From positions 1-64,000 of the forward strand of contig CAUYUJ010002693.1 of assembly GCA_963575745.1 (NCBI GenBank): DNA of 64,000 nucleotides, written 5' to 3'. Numbering within the stretch: the stretch's first letter is position 1; each line of letters starts with the position of its first letter. The position numbers and the translations under genes are program-made. Below, piece by piece: positions 55,451 to 64,000 of the stretch. The notes beneath the pieces were generated by a model. The model did no database searches. It was not told the DNA's origin and was given only the letters and a program-made list of their open reading frames with translations. The stretch comes from Prorocentrum cordatum. Taxonomy: Eukaryota; Sar; Dinophyceae; Prorocentrales; Prorocentraceae.

Positions 55451-55604
55451 AGGAGAACCCCGCTACGGAGCAGGAGGCCCGCGGATGCATGAACGTTTTC
55501 ACGTCTTTACGAGGAACGACTGGGTGTTGGAGCAGAGGCGTCGCAAGGGCATGCATGGTACGACGCTGTCTGAAGTGCCAGGAATATTCTGAGAACGCCC
55601 TGAA

Positions 55605-56265
55605 TTGGCCCTGGCCGCGAACAGTGGGACCATGGTGGATGGAAGGCTGACGATCCTTCTGGACATCGGCAGCAACATCCACATCATTGGTCTGGAAACA
55701 ACACAAATGTTTGAACGCGCGCCCCGCTCTCATAGACACGATATCAAGAAGCTGAACCTGTCGAAGAGGCTCTACGTGTCTGGAGGGGGACATGGTGCCG
55801 CTGTATGCGACAAGTCCTCGCACTGCAAGATTTCGCGCAAAGAAGAAGGAGATCCGGCGGGGGCGCCTGCTGCGCCTAGACTTGATGCCTACTCTGCTAG
55901 CGTGGCTGAGGGCTCAGGGGGAAATATCCTTGCTATCCTGGGTATGAGGAGCATGTCTAACATGAGGACTATCCTGATCCTGGAGCAAGGGCGCGAGAAG
56001 ACGGCCATCCCCGGCTCTGATATGTGCAAGCTCCTCCTTGGGAAGGGTGCCAGTGTACTTGATTTTACGGAAGCGCCTCAGGTTACCTGGCGCTCAAAGT
56101 CGACGAGTGCGGGGCCGCAACTGAGGGCAAAAGGTCGATGTCGTTTACTACTGCGGCCAACCCTCTCTGCGAGGATGCCCCGCTGCTCGTCAAAGAGGCA
56201 ACTGGCGCGGAGCCAGTCGCGGGGCAACCTGATTCGAGTAGTGCGGGGGCACCTGCTATGATCGA
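55605..56265 (+). pseudogene. Retroviral-type aspartic protease region
   Basis: The element protease would cut the Gag-Pol polyprotein. VDGRLTILLDIGSNIHIIGL at 55.63-55.69 kb carries the active-site pattern with DIGS in place of D(T/S)GA, a variant usual in dinoflagellate copia elements, followed by ETTQMFERA and a glycine-rich flap-like segment (RLYVSGGGHGAAV). After this come an AGAPA linker at 55.86 kb, a hydrophobic stretch (ILAILGMRSMSNMRTILILE) that fits the second half of the fold, and AGQP/AGAPA linkers at 56.22 and 56.25 kb. The domain itself is intact in this frame for about 150 codons; flanks are broken. Confidence 0.7.
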
Positions 56266-56375
56266 TGCCCACGCATGCATGATGTCTCAGGATACAAAGG
56301 GCATCAGCTTCTCCATCAACGAAGAAGAACACGTCCTTCGGGGGCATCCCCGCACCTGCCGACCAGGACTTCGCC

Positions 56376-58700
56376 TTGCGGAACTCTCAGGCCCAGCTCT
56401 ATCAGGCCACCGACGAGGACGGCAATGAGTGGACGCCGACCGACGCGAAGGCAGGGGCACCTGCGGGAGGGGACGATGCCGCTGAGAAGTTTGATATTCT
56501 TATTTCGAGCAGCGGCTCAGCAGCGCAGCATGACACGGGCATTTGGTCGCCCCCATCGTTTGAAGATGAATGGCGGGTGCAGGCGCGTGCCACGGCCACC
56601 CGCGCATGCCCCGACAGGTCGAACACCCGGGCTCTGTCATCTAGCGCGGGGAAGCTTGCATTCTTGTCCCGGGCGCCGGCTGTGCGCGCCAGGGACATTG
56701 GCAAGCCCGGCTGTGCGGCTGCCAAGGGCAGCAGTGGGCCCGGCTGTGTGGCCGTCGTAGCCAACGAGCGCTCATCGCATTATTATCTTTCTCGTGCACC
56801 TGTCATTGAGGACATGCGGGCAGCTTGCGCTGAACTCCGAGCTCGCGTTTACATGTGGCCGCATCGCACATGCAGAGCTTCTGACCTCTACCGGTACACA
56901 GTATCTGAGGGCTCTACTCTCGGGGGATTATCAATTTCTATGGGTGGCAACGGCCGCTGACTGGTACGTTAGGTTGCCTGGGAAGCGGGCAGGGCCACAT
57001 TATCAATGCATCCAGACACAGATGACTAAGGCTCAGGCTCTACGTATGTTTTAGGTACTTGTGGGGCCACCAGGCTATTTCTGGAAGCAGAGTCCCATGT
57101 TAGATGCCATTGGAGACTTCGACTTGCAGGTCATGCGTATGCGATGCTGTCAGCTCGGTCTGAAATACGACCGTCCAAGTGCATTGCCTAGCGGATCATA
57201 TCTGCTAGTGGCAACCACCGACGCGCGCATCCCAACCAACTCGCGGAGATGCACGTGTCAAACTGCAGGGGTAGCTGCCCAACTTGCTGAGCATGAGTTG
57301 GACTGGCATGGGCAAGGCGCCCAGAAGGCAGAACGGCGCAACAAAACATGGGCTATCATGACCGCGAGATTGATTGATCAAGTGGATTTACACAAAACAA
57401 AGAGAGACCACACGAGTGCTGTTCACCTCAGCATTCACACACGAGTGAATAAATGAGCCCGGCTTAATTTTTCAGTTTCCAAAGACTGAATGGGACCATG
57501 TCGCACGACGGGCCACGATGAACGTGGGCGACAATCGGATCATACAAGACATCGAGATCCAGGACCAGCCTACCGGGTACAATTACAATGCGCCGTTGCC
57601 GAGTGGTGTGACAAACATTGGTGTTCGTTTATACTGAGAGCCGCCAGAACTGGTTCTCATCCGACCAGAGGACCAGCGACCACGCCCAAGGCGAGTTGCG
57701 GCCGTCGATGACGATCGCCCCCCTTCGCTCTTCGATGGAGCGTGGCCGCGTGCCCCCCTCGATCCCCGAACTTCTGACGCTATGTTCACCAGGTGCTGAA
57801 CGACAGACAGCACTACCGACTGATGCCTGCATCAAACACGAGGAAAAACATAAAAAGGTGAAAGAAGCGGGCATCAAGCCACGCACGACGACTGCGGGGG
57901 TGACCTCAAAGGTCTCGGATGTCGCGCGTACTATACCGACGCCCCCCCTGACTCCGACACGGAAAGCAATTATGAAAAAGGAAACCTTAGGCGCATTACT
58001 TGTTGGGCTACCTGCTGAATCATGCGCATATGTATTCTCCACAATCCCAACGTTATGCTATGGACGACACAAGGTTGACATGTTGGCATAATGTGGAGGA
58101 AGTGGAGAGGTACATCGCAGCTGGCATTCAGCCGAGGTTTGTCTTCCGGGGAAAACGTAGACAAGCGCATATATATTGTCCTTGGAAACAAGGATTTCCA
58201 GGATGCAGTGATGCATTGCCTAGACGTGTGCTTCGTCGGTGTTGTCGTGCTACAACCCAGCTGTAGAACGACTGGGGCACCTTCATATTTCAACCCCCAA
58301 GCCAACTATGACAATTCGCATGCACACCACAAAGCAGATCTTCCACATATCAAGTTATGGGGAAACATGCCATACGTCAAAACGACCTTCGACGGTATTA
58401 CTTACGAGAACCAGTGGGTGCTTGGGTGGACCAGATACCACCATGGACCATTGGCCACATGCAAGGGCAGTTGCAAAGTGAACATGGATCAATGTACTAC
58501 TGGCTTACGTGATTCCCGTGGGGCATTGATACGTAAACCGACCGAGATCATGGCCAACCGCCGCCTTCTATTGATACCTTTTGAACGAAAGCGAGGTATT
58601 GGCCATCATCAACATGCATCGTTGTGTAACAAAGAACTGTCCATGGCTGCACATTAGACTTGAAAGATGCAGTCGCTTTTCGTCGATGCAGCCCAGATCG
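56376..58700 (+). pseudogene. Large element section of unknown function between protease and integrase
   Basis: Over 2 kb of broken frames with protein-like segments: QATDEDGNEWTPTDAKAGAP (56.4 kb), FLWVATAADWYVRLPGKRAG (56.93 kb), IGDFDLQVMRMRCCQLGLKY (57.1 kb), IIQDIEIQDQPTGYNYNAPL and VTNIGVRLY (57.54-57.63 kb), HNVEEVERYIAAGIQPRFVF followed by RRQAHIYC (58.09-58.17 kb), and NPQANYDNSHAHHKADLPHI (58.29 kb). The HNVEE...GIQP...RRQAHIY piece loosely recalls the HGT...GL...VH part of KptA-like folds but is too short to call. Ordinary copia elements have nothing here. Confidence 0.45.
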
Positions 58701-58799
58701 CACGCGATCTATTCCAAGTAAACCGCAATCCCTTCCACCGTGCTAGTCATCAACGTGAGGGGATATGATTTGGACGATCCAGCTATCCTTCGACAACCC

Positions 58800-59160
58800 G
58801 ACGGGTCGATGACGAGACCGCCTTCGGAAGGGTTAGGATGTCCTGCGTGCGCGGATCATGTTAGCGTGCAATCTCCAGCACACGACAGACACCCTAAGCA
58901 TTGCAGGTGGTATGATAGGGAAGACTACCATTGGGAACGTCGGGAACATGCTTGGACATGTACGGGTATCTGGCAAATGCAAATTTGCCAAACCTTGGAA
59001 ACTCCTCGACAGTCACGGACAGGCACCACTAGCTCCGGCCGAATCAGCAGCACCACCACCCGAGGCACAAGCCGCACCACCATTTGTGCGGCTACGAGCA
59101 CAGAGCTGGACCCACAGCGGGCGCCAGCAGCCACGACATTACAGTAGGCAGACATGCTGC
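58800..59160 (+). pseudogene. Cys/His-rich zinc-finger region ahead of integrase
   Basis: GLGCPACADHVSVQSPAHDR, HPKHC and RWYD at 58.83-58.92 kb give a CxxC...H...HxxxC pattern, followed in a shifted frame by HVRVSGKCKFAKPWK. Cys/His modules of this kind precede the integrase in dinoflagellate copia elements. An AGQPA pentapeptide follows at 59.17 kb (EPAAGQPASSGSG). Confidence 0.5.
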
Positions 59161-59289
59161 TGAACCTGCTGCAGGGCAACCTGCCTCGAGTGGATCGGGT
59201 AGTTCGGATGACCACATCCGACTGCCGCAGGTCAGTCAGACGTGGCCGACAGCAAGGAGGATATCCACCTCCACCGCCACTTGCGGGTA

Positions 59290-60440
59290 ACCCTGCTGTG
59301 CGCCCGCGACTTCCAGACTGGTCAAGGTACGACGTACACTTTACTTTACCCAACTTACGGAGCCTTGATCCAAGTGTGGTGACGCGCGAGCTGCGGAAGC
59401 TACAGTTGCGTTGGTTCCATGCGAAGGAGCCCCAGATGACCAAGGTAAGGTCTGGAGCGCGTCAGACTCAACCAGATCCAAGTTGTCTGCGACACGCGTC
59501 GGGAGTATAGGGCTTGGGGCAAGCCTGGGCATACGGCTATGTTATCCACTGCGCTGCCTGGCAAGTTCAACGAAGAAGTTGAATGTGACCTCATTTTCTA
59601 CAAAGAAGAACATAAGACATTCCAGTTCATCGATCGTGGTATTCGCTATGATACTGGAGTGGAGATACACCGGACAAGACAATGACCAGTATCCTGGATG
59701 CGTGCCATCGGTGCTGGATGCAGTTTGCACCTGCAAAGGTACTCTACACCGATGGAGACGGTGCCCTCAACAACGACACTGCGAAAGCAGTCCTTAAGGC
59801 AAAGGGTGCTGAACTAAGGATACGCGCGCGTGGACAACGCGCGACCGCGATCGAGGCTAGAAATGGCATGCTGAGCCATCTACTTCATGTCGCGGAAGCT
59901 GAACTCAGTAGGTTAGACATACCTGTGGTGTTCACATGACTACTGCATGAAGCTTTCTTTGCCGTCAATGCGTTCACCTTGGCTACCGATGTGTCTCCAT
60001 GCAACGCCCTGTTTCGACGGCAACCGGCAATGCTCCCTGACTTGCCTATCCGGGATCACGAGCAGCCGACGGAAACGTCGGATCATTCTCGTGAACAGAT
60101 GATACGCAAGGCATGCATGGGAGCTACCACGCAGGTCGCTGCAGTCGCCAAGACCAATCGAGCATTACGCACTAAGACAACTATGGCCAGTCAGCACTAC
60201 TACGACGAGGGAAATTTAGTTGATTACCAGCGCCCCGCAACCACGAAGGACGACTGGGGAGGCTGGAATGGCCCGTTCCCGGTCGTAAGAATCGATCCCG
60301 ACAGGGGTCAAGTCATCATTCGAGCTGGAAGCCGCGACGTACAGGCACAATACGGCGATGCACGACTTTCACTTTCTATAGAAGTTTTGATAGCCAGAGA
60401 GATTGGCTCCGACAACACTGCGCTGCGGACAGTGTTGACG
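59290..60440 (+). pseudogene. Integrase, frame-disrupted
   Basis: The integrase inserts element DNA into the genome. The pre-integrase zinc region is seen as TRELRKLQLRWFHAKEPQMT (59.38-59.44 kb). Core catalytic acids of the D,D-35-E site appear as ECDLIFYKEE (59.58 kb, another frame), LYTDGDGALNND (59.74 kb) and AIEARNGMLSHLLHVAEAEL (59.85 kb). The C-terminal part includes ATDVSPCNALFRRQPAMLPD and HYYDEGNLVDYQRPATTKDD, then GWNGPFPVVRIDPDRGQVII (60.26 kb), a DNA-binding beta-rich domain. A stop at 59,939 and at least two frame changes break it. Confidence 0.8.
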
Positions 60441-61400
60441 CGCGTGGCCAGTCTACCTGCGGGGAGACCTGCTGCGACATTTGGCTGTGTCCCGACCAGG
60501 AAGGGGGCGCTGCAGATGACAAGCGCAAGCCGACTAACTCCTGAGGTATATCTGGCTTTACAATACCTCATCAGAAACTCCTTCCGCATCGAGAATGTAG
60601 TTTGTGTTAGGTTAGCCAAGAGTATCCACAAGCTAAGTCCGGTGGCTTACGCTGACAGCTGCACGTTGGTCCACTATGGCAACGAGGTGAATCCAGGATT
60701 TCGCTATTATGAAGCAGAAGGCGCCGCTCGTAACATTCACGATTTACTTGGATCAGCACATTCAAGTATCACCCAGTGCCTGAAGTCCACCAGACCTCAG
60801 GCGGGCGTCGACCAGGAAATTACAAAGTTTGAGGAATTCGCGTCGCGGATATACCGACACAGGACGGAAACGCAAGTGAAGCCCCAGAAGCCGAACCACC
60901 ACAGGAGGATGGACAGCTTCCCACGATATATGAGGAATCGGAGGCTGCCCTCGAGGCCCATATCATGGAAGTGCGGCATGCAGAACTACCAGATGTCCGG
61001 AAAGTGCTGGAGGCGACTCCACTAGAGGACCTTTTTCACACTTTCCGCATAGATGATTTCAGACAGCTGTGTGCTGATCGCTGTAGCTGAAGGACAGCGG
61101 GGGCACCTGCCTAAGTGGGGGCGCCCACGCGACTCCGACATCGAGGAGACGAATCATGTCCCATTGTGCCCCGCGGTCGAAGATTGCAGTTACGGGCTGG
61201 ACTCATGCGAAAACGAGCAATATGTAGAACTCTGCTTTACGGCAGAAATGTCAAAGGTAGTCCTATCCGAACGACAGCACAGGATATTAGATGCCGACCG
61301 TGTTACCACCATGCGAATATTTATAGTTGTGTGTATGTATGTCTGTATATGCATATATATACACACACATATATATATACATATATATGTATGCGCCGCT
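60440..61400 (+). pseudogene. Spacer section between integrase and reverse transcriptase
   Basis: An AGRPA pentapeptide at 60.46 kb is followed by a helical segment (LTPEVYLALQYLIRNSFRIE, ARNIHDLLGSAHSSI) and then acidic, frame-broken sequence. The frame at 61.05-61.32 kb (EETNHVPLCPAVEDCSYGLD, SKVVLSERQHRILDAD) approaches the start of the reverse transcriptase. It is interrupted by an AT-rich microsatellite. Confidence 0.45.
61316..61398. repeat. TGTATG/TATATA/CACACA microsatellite
   Basis: Runs of GTATGTATGTC, TATATATACACACACA and TATATACATATATATG inside the pol region. The frame stays open through it but reads Tyr/Ile/Val/Cys repeats, so it is an expansion or insertion within former coding sequence. 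Confidence 0.85.
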
Positions 61401-61409
61401 GCACAGCGA

Positions 61410-62460
61410 GCTTCGGTCGTCAAAGAAGACGACCTTCTCGCGAAGGTTGACATCCAGGCGAATCCCGAGAAAGTATCCAAAGCCCCGTGCACTGAACCCA
61501 AGACATGGTTTGACAACGGGTGTTTCAAACTGCAAGATATATCTAATGCGTCAAGCATCATGACTTCGAGGTACGTGTACACATGGAAGTTCGCGAAGGA
61601 CGAGAAGGGCGAGATGGAACGTACCATCAGATTGCGCCCAGTGTTTCGAGGCTGCATGGACCTCGAAACCTTCGACGTGGAAGCCCTCTCAGGAACGGCG
61701 CGGCGGCCAAGCCAGAGACTACTCGCGAGCGCGGCAGCGTGCAATTAGCAATGCAGCATTGCTTCCCTCGACATCGACATGGCCTCCCTGACAGGGTTGA
61801 CCTACCGGGAACCTGCTGAGGCAACTGGTGAGATATCGCGTGGTGTGCTCTACTCTGCCGCCTGGATCGGCTGCGGTTCTTCGAGCCCCTCCCTGGGTTC
61901 GAGCGCCGCGACGAGTCGAAGCGCTGCTTGCAGCGCCTCAAGCCAGTCACTGGCACCAAGGACGCACCTCGAGCTGTCTCACTCAAGCCCACGTCCTACG
62001 ACGAGGAGTTCGAGACGAGCTGCAAACGGCCCGCGGCCAAACACGTTGATGCCTCAATATGGCCGGCACAGAGGACACCATTGACAAGTCTGTCCAGTGC
62101 GTGGAGGACACGTTTGACAAGTGTAAACTCAACAATTACACGCGAACCAATTGCGCTGTGAGATATACCAAGGATGAGCGCGGCATTGCTACGTTGGACC
62201 AAGACGAATACACCAAACAGCTCCGTCCTATACAACATCCTGAGTTTACAGGCGCCGACGCTGACGCCCAAGCCTCCAAGATGGTTGCAGACATGCCCGT
62301 CAGCCTCAGAGGCGCATTGGCGCATGCATTAATCACCCAGGCGCGGTTGATGGCACATGCTGTCTCCTTGCATCGCGCCCAGGGGCCGGCCGACATGCAG
62401 GTGCGACGACTGAGCGCGATTGCCAGGAAACTGCAGGCCTGCCCCAAGAAGATCGTCTAC
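61410..62460 (+). pseudogene. Reverse transcriptase, frame-disrupted
   Basis: The enzyme copies element RNA into DNA. The N-terminal copia signature appears as SRYVYTWKFAKDEKGEMERT, RLRPVFRGCMDLETFDVEAL and RRPSQRLLASAAAC (61.57-61.74 kb). The next palm segment is in another frame (ASLDIDMASLTGLTY-type sequence at 61.76-61.80 kb). The active-site region at 62.03-62.06 kb reads KHVD then loses frame, resuming MAGTEDTIDKSVQCVEDTFD; the expected (Y/F)VDD is thus destroyed. The thumb continues to TLDQDEYTKQLRPIQHPEFT and SLRGALAHALITQARLMAHA. Confidence 0.8.
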
Positions 62461-62469
62461 CAAGCGATG

Positions 62470-63080
62470 ACTCCCACGGGCGAAGTTGACCTGCACGGCG
62501 ACTCAGGTTATCGACGCTTGAGTGGATATTCCGATGCCGAAGTCAAAGGCCATGGTTCTCGCGGGGCAAACCTGCTACGGCGCGGAAGCACGCCATCTGG
62601 CAAGCCTGTCGCTCTTTTGATCGACGCGTTGCAAGTCTCACCGCTCGCAGGTCCGCTCGAGCTATTCAGCAGAGACACTCGCAGCAGCCCACAACTTGGA
62701 GGACTGCTGTCCCACGATCGTGACTCTGCGCGAGCTCCACGCAGGGCCGTTAATTCCGACTCATGTGAAAGACATACTTGAGTTGGGTGGCCGGATCATC
62801 GAGGTCTCTCTGAGCATCTGTGTTGAGTCCGTTTTAAGTCTTTGTCGAGCAAAAGCTTGAAGAAGCCGACTGAGTGTACACTTCTAGGACACATTAGCTG
62901 GATACGACAGATGGTGGAGCGAGGAATCGTGCACAGTATCCAATGGTGTGACACCCGCGATATGACCACGGACGGTCACACAAAGGGGGGCATCGACAGA
63001 TAAATGCTCCTACAGGGCATGGGAGGTACGCAGTGCTTCAAACATGATTTAAAGCGTTATACTCCTTATCGGGCTGGCCA
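62470..63080 (+). pseudogene. RNase H domain, frame-disrupted
   Basis: RNase H removes RNA from the RNA-DNA hybrid. The start is in frame with the thumb (DLHGDSGYRRLSGYSDAEVK, RGANLLRRGSTPSGKP, 62.49-62.61 kb). It continues in another frame as YSAET-type helix sequence (62.66 kb) and LRELHAGPLIPTHVKDILEL (62.73-62.79 kb), then IQWCDTRDMTTDGHTKG (62.94-62.99 kb), the conserved end of copia RNase H (usual form RDMLADGLTK). There is a stop just after, at 63,001. Sequence to 63.08 kb still resembles the polyprotein tail (CFKHDLKRYTPYRAGQTS). Confidence 0.75.
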
Positions 63081-63245
63081 GACATCTCGGTCTGCAGCCG
63101 CTTGAGGAATACTCGAATGCACAGTAAGGTAGAGGCGAGGCAACGTGCGCGCGGGGCCACCTTCCTTATGGCCCGCCTTTTTTGCGACCCTTTTGTACAG
63201 AGTAGCTGCTGTGCCTGCTGTATAGAGGCGGCGGACTCACGTTTC

Positions 63246-63271
63246 GTTCCCCCCCCCCCCCTCCCCCCCGA
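63246..63271. other. C-tract where a polypurine tract is expected
   Basis: A run of Cs broken by one T lies directly against the 3' LTR. Plus-strand priming normally uses a purine tract at this place. No adjacent purine tract is seen on the coding strand. Confidence 0.5.
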
Positions 63272-63545
63272 ATCTACAGTGAGCTGGGGACACAGGTGAG
63301 TGGAAGCGAACGTGTGCCCGCGGCCGCTTCGCTCAATGCCGCCGACCGCCCAAGTCTGACTACACCTCAGTGCGAGGTGTACCTTTCAAAATCGAGACCG
63401 AAGACATCCTTCGCTTGAGATGGCCCGCCGCTCCCGTGACGACCTCCTACTACTGGGACAATCGCTACTACGATACAACAGAGCTGGAGCTGGGCTTCGC
63501 CTAAGGCGACGCTGCTGGTTGGGCCTCCCAACCCCTGTCAAACTT
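63272..63545 (+). repeat. 3' LTR
   Basis: Matches the 5' LTR over its whole length with about 25 substitutions and a 3-base insertion (TCC near 63,447). Begins (A)TCTACAGTGAGCTG, ends CTGTCAAACTT, and keeps the ACACCTCAGTGCGAGGTGT hairpin sequence. Confidence 0.85.
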
Positions 63546-64000
63546 TTGCAGCCATCTCGGACTATCTTGGACGCTCCAATCCGTCGCCGCTCCCCCCCGT
63601 CCAGACCAAAGGGGAGGGGGCAGGGATGGGAGGGGAGAGACCAAGACAGTTCTCTCAGGCGCACGCTGCCCGCCCCAACGCACAGGGAGTACCCCACTCT
63701 CGGTGAATTCAGCGGTCGTTTTGGGATGGACAGCTACTGGGAACCAATTCGGACACCACTTGCGGGGCGCAGGGGTGGGATGCGCCACGCGTGTAAAACG
63801 CGCCGCGCGTATCAGCCGCCCCTGAGGCTCAAGCGTGCCAGGCACTCTTGGTGCGCCCGGTGTGCCACGTGTTCTACATGTGCCAAGTGTGCGCGCAGTG
63901 TGCCCTATGCTCCAGCCGCGTCAAATGCGCAACGTCCGGGGCACCCGCAGAGTGTGCCAGCTGCGCCCCCGCACATCAGGAAACATTTCGGCATCCACCA
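63546..64000. other. Right flank with GTGTGCCA-type repeats
   Basis: After the TTGCA duplication the TCTTGG-type flank resumes briefly, then mixed sequence, and from about 63,785 degenerate phrases such as GTGCCACGTGT, ATGTGCCAAGTGTGCG and CAGTGTGCC. No gene is recognised. Confidence 0.4.

Larger units (their letters stand above)
48671..63545 (+). mobile_element. Degenerate 14.9 kb Ty1/copia-type LTR retrotransposon
   Basis: Two direct repeats of about 270 bases (48,671-48,941 and 63,272-63,545) bound the element. TTGCA stands immediately outside both ends (48,666-48,670 and 63,546-63,550), a 5-base target duplication of the size copia elements make. A tRNA primer-binding site follows the left LTR. 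Coding order gag, protease, integrase, reverse transcriptase, RNase H is the copia order. Coding frames are broken many times, so this copy is dead. By eye the LTRs differ at about 25 of 269 positions plus a 3-base indel, near 91% identity, so the insertion is not recent. The length is about three times that of an ordinary copia element because of long extra sections between gag and integrase. Confidence 0.9.

Overview
The window looks like nuclear DNA of a dinoflagellate, possibly Prorocentrum-like; the species cannot be fixed from this sequence alone. The evidence is high GC with very repeat-rich, gene-poor layout, introns that use GC, GA or GT donors and carry a short repeated AG|G-type sequence at both ends, a probable relict of the dinoflagellate spliced leader in front of one gene, a huge degenerate Ty1/copia element of the kind found in these genomes, and two long proteins that I recognise only as dinoflagellate-restricted families without assigned function.

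Layout. 1.17-13.66 kb (minus strand): gene 1, in at least three coding blocks (13.66-12.23, probably 11.84-11.00, then 3.23-1.17 kb, the last cut by a 125-base intron). A 7.8-9 kb intron between the blocks is filled with an ~89-base tandem array. 15.3-16.2 kb (minus): the last exon of an unknown acidic protein. 16.3-24.1 kb: repeats only, of at least seven kinds. 24.18-41.16 kb (minus): gene 2, whose N-terminal two thirds (41.16-37.50 kb) and C-terminal third (25.08-24.18 kb) join in phase across a 12.4 kb intron made almost entirely of related ~89-base repeats. 41.2-44.8 kb: spacer with simple repeats. 44.95-46.36 kb (plus): a compact, intronless FkbM-type methyltransferase with C-terminal Sel1-like repeats, probably a retroposed gene. 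46.4-48.67 kb: TCTTGGG-type repeat DNA, into which a 14.9 kb LTR retrotransposon (48,671-63,545, plus strand) has inserted with a 5-base target duplication. 63.5-64 kb: the same flank resuming, then simple repeats.

The main result is that the two giant introns, in two unrelated genes, share one plan on the gene strand: splice donor, pyrimidine microsatellite, a common boundary element of about 190 bases, a ~6.4 kb array of about 71 ~89-base units, a leader block, a common end block, then the acceptor. The second intron has two extra 1.7 kb higher-order cassettes between array and end block, and a third cassette lies upstream of the unknown exon at 16 kb. The intron filling therefore behaves as a recurring composite unit.

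The retrotransposon carries gag with a CCHC knuckle, protease, integrase, reverse transcriptase and RNase H, all with frame breaks, plus a long extra section that includes a domain resembling the KptA/Tpt1 RNA 2'-phosphotransferase fold. Gene functions beyond the methyltransferase and the element are unknown.
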